A stretch of 64,000 nucleotides of DNA from Cohnella faecalis (GTDB lineage Bacteria > Bacillota > Bacilli > Paenibacillales > Paenibacillaceae). The stretch covers positions 186,001 to 250,000 of the forward strand of contig NZ_QXJM01000039.1 in NCBI RefSeq assembly GCF_003570905.1. Reading direction: 5' to 3'. The translations under genes were made by a program, and so were the position numbers. The notes under the pieces were generated by a model that was not told the origin of the DNA, made no database searches, and saw only the letters and a program-made list of their open reading frames with translations. Positions 8,472 to 17,623 of the stretch are shown here, one piece after another (the stretch's first letter is position 1; every line of letters begins with the position of its first letter).

Positions 8472-9383
8472 ATGACGGACAAGCTGCTGGACTGCGCGAT
8501 TATCGGCGGAGGTCCGGCGGGTCTTAACGCGGCGCTCGTGCTTGGCCGGGCAAGAAGGGACGTCGCTTTGTTCGACGAAGGCAAGCCGAGGAATGCGGTA
8601 ACGAGGCATTCTCACGGATTTATTACGCGGGACGGGATCACTCCCGGCGAATTCCGGGCCATCGCCCACGCAGACATAGCCCAATACGATTCGGTGCAAG
8701 TCCATCGCGTGCGGGTAACGGCTATTCGGGCGGAAGGATCGACTTTCCGCGTGGAGACGGCTAGCGGAGAAGTCGTCCAGACGCGAAAGGTTCTTCTGGC
8801 TACCGGACTGAAGGACGTTCTTCCCGCGGTGGACGGCATCCGCGACTATTACGGAAAAAGCTTGTTCAGCTGCCCTTATTGCGATGGATGGGAGCTGAGA
8901 GATCGTGCGCTTGTCGTTATTTCCGAGACTGACTCTGCCGCCTTTCACATGGCCAAGACCGTCTATCGTTGGTCGCAGGATTTGGTGCTGTGCACGAACG
9001 GCGCATCGGTTCTGACGGCGGAAGAGAAGGAACGGCTCACAGCCAAGGGCATCGTCGTGGACGAGCGGAAAATTGTCTCATTGGTCGGCGAAGACGGGTT
9101 TCTGGAGAAAATCGTTTTCGAGGATGGGGAGCAGTTGGAGCGGAACGGGGGCTTCGTCGCAGGGACGTGGGAGCATGCTTCGACGTTCGGACATTCGCTC
9201 GGCTGCGAGGCTAACGAGGCGGGCGGCTTGCGGACGGACGACGTCGGCAGAACGACGGTTCAAGGCGTTTATGCGGCTGGCGACGCTTCCGTTATTGCGC
9301 CGGCGCAGCTCGTCATCGCGGCTGCGGACGGCAGCCGTACGGCGATTGCAATCAACTCCGATCTGACTCACGAGGATTTTTAA
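8472..9383 (+). CDS. Thioredoxin-reductase-like NAD(P)/FAD oxidoreductase
   Basis: 303 residues, the size of low-molecular-weight thioredoxin reductases. An N-terminal FAD motif IIGGGPAGLNAALVLGRARR, a redox pair CPYC followed by DGWE near residue 138, and a C-terminal FAD segment VYAAGDAS are clear. The CPYC motif differs from the CATC of genuine TrxB, and the NADPH domain lacks a clean GxGxxA fingerprint (VVISETDSAAFHMA), so substrate and cofactor use may differ. The start is ATG 8472, after GGGAAGG. It stands alone after a hairpin and array A. Confidence 0.88.
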   Translation: MTDKLLDCAIIGGGPAGLNAALVLGRARRDVALFDEGKPRNAVTRHSHGFITRDGITPGEFRAIAHADIAQYDSVQVHRVRVTAIRAEGSTFRVETASGEVVQTRKVLLATGLKDVLPAVDGIRDYYGKSLFSCPYCDGWELRDRALVVISETDSAAFHMAKTVYRWSQDLVLCTNGASVLTAEEKERLTAKGIVVDERKIVSLVGEDGFLEKIVFEDGEQLERNGGFVAGTWEHASTFGHSLGCEANEAGGLRTDDVGRTTVQGVYAAGDASVIAPAQLVIAAADGSRTAIAINSDLTHEDF

Positions 9384-9396
9384 CGGGCAGCCGTAC

Positions 9397-9590
9397 AATA
9401 GAGCGAAAAAATCATCCTATCGTCTCTCCACAGCCGCTTGTAACACGATATAAGACGAAGCAATCGTTCTATTGCCCGTACAATGTCCCCAAATTGGGTA
9501 ACAAAAGAGAAATAACACGAAAAAATCGTCTTATTGCGCCGCAGTTATGACCATAAGGGGCAAATAGGACGAATAAATCGTTTTATGTAT
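9397..9590. repeat. Four spaced palindromic repeats (degenerate 52-bp array)
   Basis: Copies at 9397-9420, 9450-9472, 9511-9535 and 9563-9586 share AATANNACGAANNAATCGTNNTATT (NN for variable bases), with an ACGA-N5-TCGT palindrome. The CGA cores are 52, 62 and 52 nt apart, the same period as the tandem arrays elsewhere in the window. It fills the gap before the aldo/keto reductase. Confidence 0.75.
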
Positions 9591-9638
9591 CAACAACGAC
9601 AGACAATTACAGGAAGAAAAGAACGGGAGGAAACGAAA

Positions 9639-10481
9639 ATGCCAAACCACTTGCAAGATACGACGCTGCTCAACAACGGGGTTAAGATGCCATGGTTCGG
9701 ATTGGGCGTATTCAAGGTCGAGGAAGGACAAGAAGTCGTCGCGTCCGTAAAAGCGGCTATTCGCAACGGGTATAGAAGCATCGATACGGCGGCCGTCTAC
9801 CGGAACGAAGACGGGGTCGGTCAAGGAATCCGCGAAGCGCTTCTGGAAACGGGCTTGAGCAGGGAAGAGCTGTTCATCACGACCAAGGTATGGAATTCGG
9901 ATCAAGGCTACGAATCCACGCTTCGCGCGTTTGAGGAAAGCTTACGGAAGCTTCAGCTTGAATACATTGATTTGTATTTGATCCATTGGCCGGTTAAGGG
10001 CAAATACAAGGAGACGTGGAAAGCGCTCGAAATGCTGTATCGCGGAGGAAAAGTCAAAGCGATCGGAGTGAGCAACTTCCATGTCCACCACCTAGAGGAT
10101 CTGCTGCAGGATGCCGAAATCGTGCCGGCCGTCAACCAAGTAGAGTATCATCCGCTGCTCAATCAGAAGGAGCTTCTCGTGTTCAGCAAGAGCAAGGGCA
10201 TTCAATTGGAAGCCTGGTCTCCACTGGCGCAAGGCAAGATACTCGACAATCCGGTCTTGCAGGAAATCGCGGCCAAGCACGGCAAATCCGTCGCCCAAGT
10301 CGTTCTCCGCTGGGATTTGCAGAACGGCGTCGTGACCATTCCGAAGTCCATTAACGAAAAGCGGATCGTCGAGAACGCCGACGTGTTCGGCTTCGAGCTG
10401 AGCGACGAAGACATGGCGTCCATTGACTCTTTGAACCGCAATGAGCGTGTCGGCCCCGATCCGGACAATTTCAACTTCTAA
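9639..10481 (+). CDS. Aldo/keto reductase
   Basis: 280-residue NADPH-dependent reductase of the AKR superfamily ((beta/alpha)8 barrel). Motifs: GYRSIDTAAVYRNEDGVG with catalytic Asp and Tyr, ITTKVWNSDQG with the catalytic Lys, LYLIHWPVKGKY with the catalytic His, GVSNFHVHHLE, and the cofactor site IPKSINEKRIVENA. It resembles Bacillus YvgN/YtbE methylglyoxal and 2,5-diketogluconate reductases. The start is the ATG at 9639, after GGGAGG; the frame is open upstream, but that stretch is the palindromic repeat region. Ends at a strong shared terminator. Confidence 0.94.
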   Translation: MPNHLQDTTLLNNGVKMPWFGLGVFKVEEGQEVVASVKAAIRNGYRSIDTAAVYRNEDGVGQGIREALLETGLSREELFITTKVWNSDQGYESTLRAFEESLRKLQLEYIDLYLIHWPVKGKYKETWKALEMLYRGGKVKAIGVSNFHVHHLEDLLQDAEIVPAVNQVEYHPLLNQKELLVFSKSKGIQLEAWSPLAQGKILDNPVLQEIAAKHGKSVAQVVLRWDLQNGVVTIPKSINEKRIVENADVFGFELSDEDMASIDSLNRNERVGPDPDNFNF

Positions 10482-10514
10482 GCTGCGCGATCGGGCAGCT
10501 TTGGCATATGCGAC

Positions 10515-10554
10515 AAGAACCCGTCCGGAGCTATAAGCTCCCGGACGGGTTCTT
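10515..10554. terminator. Bidirectional terminator between aldo/keto reductase and epimerase
   Basis: A 14-bp perfect stem AAGAACCCGTCCGG with its complement, and T/A tracts on both sides, placed between two convergent genes. Confidence 0.9.
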
Positions 10555-11510
10555 TTATAGCAAGCCTGTGTACAAGTCCCGCAAATCGGCAATTTCGCGG
10601 CGCAAGCCCTCCCGCAGGCTGACTTTCGGATCATAGCCGAGCAGACGCCGGGCTTTTGAGATGTCCGCCCACGTGCTGTGCGGTTCTCCGCTGACAGGCC
10701 CTGCGAACTCGATGTGTGCGGGACTCCCGAACGCTTCCTCCAGCAGGGAGACGCATTGCAGGACCGAAGCGCGTTCCTTGCCGCCGATGTTGATCGTCTC
10801 GCCCAGAATGCCGTCCGCATACGCCGCAGCTGCGATTCCGGCGACGCAATCCTCGACGAACGTAAAATCGCGGGATTGCTCTCCGTTGCCGAAGACGGGA
10901 ATCGGCTCGCGCGCCAATATCCGCCGGATGAACCGGTGGAATGCCATATCCGGCCGCTGTCTCGGTCCATAGACGGTAAAAAAACGCAATATCGCAACGG
11001 GAAGCGCATCGTTAAGCTGATAGACCCGGCACAGATGCTCGCCCGACAATTTGCTGACTCCATAGGGGGATAGCGGGACTACCTCTGCGTCTTCCGATAC
11101 TTTCCCCGTTTTTTCCCCGTACACCGATGAGGTCGACCCGTATATGAATTTGCGCACCGGGTGTTTGCGGCACGCCTCCAGCAGCGATTGTGTCACCAGT
11201 ACATTGTTTGTTACATAGGCTGTAAAATCGCCGCCCAGCTGGATCGTACGCCCGGTACTCCCGCCAGATGGATGACGACGTCGGTTCCCGGAAGGATGGG
11301 ATCCCAATCGATTTGCAGCAAGTGGCTCCTGTGCATCGCGAATCGCGGGTGAGCAAGCAAATCGCGGATATTCCGTTCGCGGATCCAAGGAGGCGTACCG
11401 GAGTCAAGGAAGCAATCGATTCCAACGATCTCGTTCGAAGGGTCCCGCAGCAGACGCTCGCACAGATGAGAGCCGATGAACCCCGCCGCGCCAGTTACGA
11501 TGATTTTCAC
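10555..11510 (-). pseudogene. NAD-dependent sugar epimerase/dehydratase, interrupted by one frameshift
   Basis: Extended short-chain dehydrogenase, likely a nucleotide-sugar 4-epimerase, about 318 residues if the frame is restored. The first part (GTG start at 11510, SD AGGAGG) has the NAD motif GAAGFIGSH and runs to GVPGVRSSW; the second continues at GGDFTAYVTNNVLVTQSLL and carries the YGVSK catalytic pair. One G is missing in the GGG run at 11234-11236 (CCC on the plus strand); adding it rejoins the family pattern exactly. This is either a sequencing under-call or a very recent mutation. It follows a sugar nucleotidyltransferase gene. Confidence 0.85.
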
Positions 11511-11522
11511 GGTCTGAACCTC

Positions 11523-11612
11523 CTAGCCTCGGCCGACTCGAACTCCGATGCAGCGATAGCCCAAGGCGGTCATCTTCTTGCCGTCCGGCCTGTTCCCCCC
11601 GTCCGCGCCTTA
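11523..11612 (-). pseudogene. Possible C-terminal relic of UDP-glucose 6-dehydrogenase
   Basis: Between the nucleotidyltransferase stop and the epimerase start there is an open stretch without a start codon of its own, ending DGKKMTALGYRCIGVRVGRG-stop. It resembles the final residues of UDP-sugar dehydrogenases (DG..xxxxMxxLGFxYxGIGRG). It is short, so this is suggestive only. If right, a dehydrogenase gene was lost from the middle of this cluster. Confidence 0.3.
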
Positions 11613-11615
11613 TCA

Positions 11616-12602
11616 TCATGATGTCCAATCGGACCCGCCTCCGTTCCGCAGGCTGAACGTGGCGATCGGGCTGATGATGGAGCTGCTGTGGCTGCTCATT
11701 GTCAGGTGCGTCCCTTCGAGAACGATGCTGTTGGCGATCAGGCATTGCGTCAGCTCGACGTTCGGTCCTACCGTCACGTTGGGACCGATGATGCAGCCCT
11801 CCAGCTTGCAGTTTTCCGCGATGGCTACCGGTTCGATGAAGGTGCATCCCTTGTATTTGGCCATGGCAGCTTTTCGCCGCGCTTCTTGGGACAGCTTCAG
11901 CATCCAGCGGTTCGCCTCAAGCCAGCGTTCGTGCCTTCCCATGTCGAGATGCTTTTGCGTCGTGATGCAATACGAGACGGAATCGCCAAGACGAATCATA
12001 GCTCCGATGGCGTCCGTTATTTCGAATTCGCCCCTGACGGAGGGAGAGAGTGTATCAATAGCGCGGAAAACGGTCGGCCCGAACGCATAAGCGCCTACGA
12101 TGGCCAAGTTGGATTTGGGGTGAAGCGGCTTCTCCTCCAAGCTGACGATTCGATGATTCACAACCTCCGCTATGCCGTACTCCTGCGGCGAGGCAACGGG
12201 GCCTAACAGGATTGAAGCGTTGTGCCCGTCTCGGACGACGGCATCGCGCAACGCGGTAAGCGGCTGCTCGATCAGGTTGTCTCCCAGCAATAGCAGGAAG
12301 GAGTCGTCTCCGATGAAGGAGCTTGCTTGCTTGACCGCATCCGCAACTCCAAGAAGCTGGTCCTGAAAAATATAAGTAATAGATACGCCCCACCGTCTGC
12401 CTGTACCGATTTCATCGCGAAATAGCTTTTCGTGCCTCGATTGAATGACGATTCCGATTTCTTTCAGTTCCAATTCGGCCAGTTTGTCGATGCAGTAGCC
12501 GATCATTGGCCTGTTCATCACGGGAAGCAAGACTTTGGGTTTCAGTTGGGAAAAGGGCTGAAGCCTGGATCCGTTGCCTGCACCGAGGATGAGACCTTTC
12601 AT
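11616..12602 (-). CDS. Sugar-1-phosphate nucleotidyltransferase (RmlA-like, long form)
   Basis: 328 residues. The N-terminal pyrophosphorylase signature GAGNGSRLQPFSQLKPKVLL matches glucose-1-phosphate thymidylyl- or uridylyltransferases, and LLLLGDNLIEQPL carries the metal-binding Asp. From about residue 245 a short left-handed beta-helix tail follows (AIAENCKLEGCIIGPNVTVG). It activates a hexose phosphate as dTDP- or UDP-sugar, feeding the epimerase gene downstream. Together with the glycosyltransferase farther right it suggests a surface or spore polysaccharide route. ATG with AAGGAG 9 nt upstream. Confidence 0.88.
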   Translation of the reverse strand: MKGLILGAGNGSRLQPFSQLKPKVLLPVMNRPMIGYCIDKLAELELKEIGIVIQSRHEKLFRDEIGTGRRWGVSITYIFQDQLLGVADAVKQASSFIGDDSFLLLLGDNLIEQPLTALRDAVVRDGHNASILLGPVASPQEYGIAEVVNHRIVSLEEKPLHPKSNLAIVGAYAFGPTVFRAIDTLSPSVRGEFEITDAIGAMIRLGDSVSYCITTQKHLDMGRHERWLEANRWMLKLSQEARRKAAMAKYKGCTFIEPVAIAENCKLEGCIIGPNVTVGPNVELTQCLIANSIVLEGTHLTMSSHSSSIISPIATFSLRNGGGSDWTS

Positions 12603-12813
12603 AAGCGGTAGGCTCCTTGTCTGAATGAAATGTAATTATAAAGTATGCCTGAACGCGTTACGGGACAGGGCGAGTGTTAGAGGAATGTAAAAATAGACGA
12701 GTCCAAAAATTCCGCCCTCGTCCGAACCGCAAATGCCCAAACGGAACAGGCGGATTGGGATAGTATGTAGGGATTTGAAAATCATTTTTTGAGGGACGAA
12801 AGGGTGAACGGTT

Positions 12814-13485
12814 ATGTCCAAAGCGGATTTGGTTCGCAAGGTGATAGAGGACGTTAATGCGATCGAGCTCGAAGTCGAGTTTCGAAATGGCGATAAGGTG
12901 GCCTATTCGCTCGAAGCTGAAGGGACGGAGACGAGGGAAGAGCTGCTGGAGTCGATTCTCGCGGATATCGATTGGGATGCCGCCGAGGAAGTCGAGATCG
13001 AGTATGAGAACGGCGACAAAATCGAAGTCGACCTTGAGGTCGAAGGGGAAGACGACGATGATGACGATGATGATAATCTGGCTGAAGGGATTGCAGGAAG
13101 CGCTGCCCGGGAGGAAGCGTTCGTGGCGCTCCAGGATGCGATTGATGACGTGAGTGCGGATACAGATACAGATGACCAGGGTGACGCAGTGGATGAAAAT
13201 GAGGAAGCTGAAGCGGAATCCGAGGGCGAAGCGGTCGCGGTAGACGCGGATGAAGATATCGACGACGATGAAGACGGCGAAGTCGATGACGAAGACGAAG
13301 ACGAAGACGAAGAGGGCGAAGAACCGGAAGATACAGCCGCATTAGAAGACGATGATGGCGACGGAGACGAAGAGGAAGCGGAGACAATCGGGGGAGCGAT
13401 CGTCGTCGACGAAGATGATGACTATGACGAAGACGACGATGACGATGATGATTATACCGACGATGACGATGATGAGAAAGACTGA
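12814..13485 (+). CDS. Acidic-tailed protein with a conserved N-terminal domain
   Basis: 223 residues. Residues 1-78 form a compact domain (MSKADLVRKVIEDVN..., VEFRNGDKVAYSLE, ESILADIDWDAAEEVEIEYE). The rest is an extreme Asp/Glu tail with runs of D8 and EDEDEDEEGEE. The N-terminal domain is clearly shared with the protein at 19497, whose tail is basic. No named family is recognised. Residue composition suggests a polyanion that could bind cations or a basic partner. It lies among spore-coat-like genes, so a role in the spore is inferred. A terminator follows. Confidence 0.8.
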   Translation: MSKADLVRKVIEDVNAIELEVEFRNGDKVAYSLEAEGTETREELLESILADIDWDAAEEVEIEYENGDKIEVDLEVEGEDDDDDDDDNLAEGIAGSAAREEAFVALQDAIDDVSADTDTDDQGDAVDENEEAEAESEGEAVAVDADEDIDDDEDGEVDDEDEDEDEEGEEPEDTAALEDDDGDGDEEEAETIGGAIVVDEDDDYDEDDDDDDDYTDDDDDEKD

Positions 13486-13502
13486 GTGTCCGGAAAGAGT
13501 AT

Positions 13503-13562
13503 GGGGGCTATCCCGAACGGTCATTATGGACCTAAGGGGTAGCCCCTTAAATCATTTTTTTT
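13503..13562 (+). terminator. Terminator after the acidic-tailed gene
   Basis: GGGGCTA-t-CCC pairs with GGG-g-TAGCCCC across a 21-nt loop, followed downstream by a long T run at 13554-13562. Confidence 0.8.
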
Positions 13563-13600
13563 GGAATGTACATACGAATTGAGTTGGCGGCACTGACTGA

Positions 13601-14263
13601 CTATTCGACTTCGATTACGGTATCTTTCAACGAGAGAGCGGATTGATGCAGCACCAATAGTTTGGCGAGCGGATCGTTGCGCCGGATCCGTCTCGTCTGT
13701 CTCGGTTCGAATGCAATGGGAAGCCCAAGGCCGCTATGAAAACGTTCCAGCCCCTTCGCGGTAAGAAGGCCGGGATGCACAACAAAGCTGCTGTCCGTAT
13801 CCTCCAACGGCTGAAATAACAGCACGTGCTCGTTCGGGATTTTGATACTCCAGCCCAATCTCCATTCAAAAGTGCCTTCCCCGTTCGGAATAAACATTTG
13901 ATACCAGTTGTTCCGGACTTTGAATTGATGAAGCTGAAACCAACCGGAGGGCTTGACGCCCAAGTAAATGTTCTCTCTTTGCTGCCAGTAACTTATCCCG
14001 GATAAATGTTGAATTTGTGCAATTTCTTCAGGCTTTTCCGTCGTAATTTGCATTTCGGATACGGGTTCAATGTCCACATCGATCGGTGAACGGATCGTCC
14101 ATCCCAGCTCCTTGGCGGCCCGGTATGGCCAGCACGCGCCTTTCACCCGTCTTTGCTTGATCCAGCGAAAATCTTCGTCAGGGACAGGATGGACGACGAG
14201 CTTCTCTTTGACTGGCGGGATTGCCCAAGGTGTCATTTTGACAAAAGTAACTTCCAGGCTCAT
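13601..14263 (-). CDS. Conserved hypothetical protein (DUF6065-like)
   Basis: 220 residues, soluble, no signal peptide or membrane segment. A Trp-rich core (ACWPYRAAKELGWTIRSPID, YLGVKPSGWFQLHQFKVRNN) resembles the DUF6065 group, in which a proline-leucine stretch is followed by a GW pair; I hold this loosely. No catalytic motif is visible. ATG with GGAGGAACC 7 nt upstream. It is transcribed convergently with the acidic-tailed gene and divergently from the collagen-like gene. Function unknown. Confidence 0.7.
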   Translation of the reverse strand: MSLEVTFVKMTPWAIPPVKEKLVVHPVPDEDFRWIKQRRVKGACWPYRAAKELGWTIRSPIDVDIEPVSEMQITTEKPEEIAQIQHLSGISYWQQRENIYLGVKPSGWFQLHQFKVRNNWYQMFIPNGEGTFEWRLGWSIKIPNEHVLLFQPLEDTDSSFVVHPGLLTAKGLERFHSGLGLPIAFEPRQTRRIRRNDPLAKLLVLHQSALSLKDTVIEVE

Positions 14264-14379
14264 AGACGGTTCCTCCGCTTCGGAATGGAGTGATGTCCCA
14301 TCTTACTCGCTAATTAGTCGAAGTGTACCGTCCGTATATCGGTATTTTACTCCCAAGTATCCCTTGCGGGCTTGGTTAA

Positions 14380-15834
<1,455 letters not shown>

Positions 15835-15882
15835 CCATCCGTCCGGTGCTCATTCCTAATCTCTTAAGATCTGACTTCACGT

Positions 15883-15915
15883 AAGAGCAGCTTAGGTTTG
15901 ATATGCTGCTCTTTT
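15883..15915 (+). terminator. Terminator after the collagen-like gene
   Basis: AAGAGCAGC pairs with GCTGCTCTT around a 13-nt loop, followed by TTCGTCTTTT. Confidence 0.85.
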
Positions 15916-15942
15916 CGTCTTTTATTTTAGGTCGTGACGATC

Positions 15943-16424
15943 AACAGTGGTACGAGCATCGAAAAGTGTGTCCGGACGCGCCACAGTGGTACGAGCTCCC
16001 ACACATTCATCGAAAAGTGTGTCCGGACGCGCCACAGTGGTACGATCTCCCACACATCCAACGAAAAGTGTGTCCGGACGCGCCACAGTGGTACGAGCTC
16101 CCATACATTCATCGAAAAGTGTGTCCGGACGCGTCAACAGTGGTACGAGTGCCCACACATTCATCGAAAAGTGTGTCCGGACGCGCCACAGTGGTACGAG
16201 CTCCCACACATCCAACGAAAAGTGTGTCCGGACGCGTCAACAGTGGTACGAGCTCCCATACATTCGCCGAATAAAGCACCCGGACGCGCAACAGTAGTAC
16301 GGGCTCCCATACATTCGCCGAATAAAGCACTCGAACGCGCCACAGTGGTACGAGTGCCCACACATTCGTCGAAAAGTGTGTCCGGACGCGCCACAGTGGT
16401 ACGAGCTCCCACAAACCAACGAAA
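15943..16424. repeat. Tandem repeat array B: about ten 51-52 bp units
   Basis: Units begin ACAGTGGTACGAG and contain CCCACACATTCATCGAAAAG and TGTGTCCGGACGCG. The CACAC...GTGTG arms form an inverted repeat about 22 nt across. Two units near the right end carry TTCGCCGAATAAAGCAC in place of the usual middle, and the first unit is shortened. The array sits between the terminators of two convergent genes, so it is outside both transcripts. Confidence 0.92.
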
Positions 16425-16429
16425 CCATA

Positions 16430-16458
16430 GAAAAAAGCCGTCCCCAGCCTGACGGCTT
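16430..16458 (-). terminator. Terminator of the CotSA-like gene
   Basis: Read on the minus strand, AGCCGTC-aggctggg-GACGGCT followed by TTTTT, about 20 nt past the stop and just inside the edge of array B. Confidence 0.85.
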
Positions 16459-16477
16459 GGAGACAGCCCTTTTGCAC

Positions 16478-17623
16478 CTACCCTCGCTGTTCCCAGACGC
16501 TCAATACGTTGCCAGCTACATGCTCCCATGTGAAATGGTTCTCTATCATCCGCCGTCCGCGAATTCCCATTTGGCGAGCGGCGTTTAAGTCGGACAGAAT
16601 GTGGTTGAGCGCTCCTGCATACTCAAGCGGATCCTCCGGATTTTGTACGAGCAGGCCGTTGTTGTCCCGCACGATTTCCGGGTTGCCGCCGCGTGCGGTC
16701 GTAATGAACGGAAGTCCGGCTGCCATCGCCTCATAATGAACCCGCGCCAGCGGCTCATCCCATATGGATGTGCAGACGAAGACGTCCGCCGCGCAGAACC
16801 ATTGGTGAACCTCGTGCGCCGGCACATAGCCGGTCGTAACGACCGGAATCTTGCTGCGGGCGGCGATGGCCCGAATATAGGCGATGTAATCGCTGACCGA
16901 GTCGTCGCTGTACCAAGCCGCACCGACGACGACAAGCGCGGCATCGGGATGCTTAAGTTGAGACATGGCTCTTACGAGAACGTGGGGACCTTTGTTTCGC
17001 GACAAACGGCCCACGAAGAGAATGACTTTTTTCGAGTCGAGCTGATGCTGCGAGCGAATGGTTTGCCGGGCTTGCCGGGCAAAATCCGATTCCAGCCAAG
17101 GGGCGAAGCGCGACAGATCGACGCCCGAATAGATCGTTCTGATTTTGGGAGCCGCCTCCGGATAGTAGCGGCAGATCGAACTGCCGATGAAGTTGCTTAT
17201 CGTGACGATTCGTTCCGTATTCTCGAGCACGGCAACTCCTTCGGCGCGGGACAGCTTCTCGGGAGAGAACATGTCGTTGTGCATGCTCAGGATGATTCGG
17301 GCAGCCGGAGCGAATTGACGGACGGGAAGAACGAGCTTCGGACGATTGAAAATATGGATGATATCGTAGACTTCCTGACTGCGAGCGAGAAACTCGACAA
17401 CGCCCTGGGTATACACGTTCAGCAAGCCGTCGGAGTCGACCCGGACGTAGCGAACGCCGTCCGCAGCTTCCTCCGCCGGCAGCTCCGGGTCGCTTCTGCC
17501 GAGAATCGTCAGCCGATGATGCCGGCTTAAGATTCCGGATATTCCGCCGATATAAGTCTGGATTGCGCCGCCGCGAATGTTGGGGACAGGCAGCTTTTCC
17601 GTGCAGATCATCAATATGTTCAC
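16478..17623 (-). CDS. cotSA: Family 4 glycosyltransferase, CotSA-like
   Basis: 381 residues, GT-B fold. The C-terminal half has the nucleotide-sugar site VILFVGRLSRNKGPHVLVRA and the EX7E region of GT4 enzymes (DEPLARVHYEAMAAGLPFI). It transfers a sugar from an activated donor; acceptor unknown. Its GTG start overlaps the stop of the CotS-like gene by 4 nt (GTGA), the same pairing as cotS/cotSA in Bacillus, where both products enter the inner spore coat. The symbol rests on this context and the matching length. Confidence 0.82.
   Translation of the reverse strand: MNILMICTEKLPVPNIRGGAIQTYIGGISGILSRHHRLTILGRSDPELPAEEAADGVRYVRVDSDGLLNVYTQGVVEFLARSQEVYDIIHIFNRPKLVLPVRQFAPAARIILSMHNDMFSPEKLSRAEGVAVLENTERIVTISNFIGSSICRYYPEAAPKIRTIYSGVDLSRFAPWLESDFARQARQTIRSQHQLDSKKVILFVGRLSRNKGPHVLVRAMSQLKHPDAALVVVGAAWYSDDSVSDYIAYIRAIAARSKIPVVTTGYVPAHEVHQWFCAADVFVCTSIWDEPLARVHYEAMAAGLPFITTARGGNPEIVRDNNGLLVQNPEDPLEYAGALNHILSDLNAARQMGIRGRRMIENHFTWEHVAGNVLSVWEQRG

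Noticed and set aside
12854..13387. 177-codon antisense frame in the acidic-tailed gene
   Set aside because: Produced by the complement of GAC/GAA-rich codons; no ribosome site and Arg/Leu/His-only composition.
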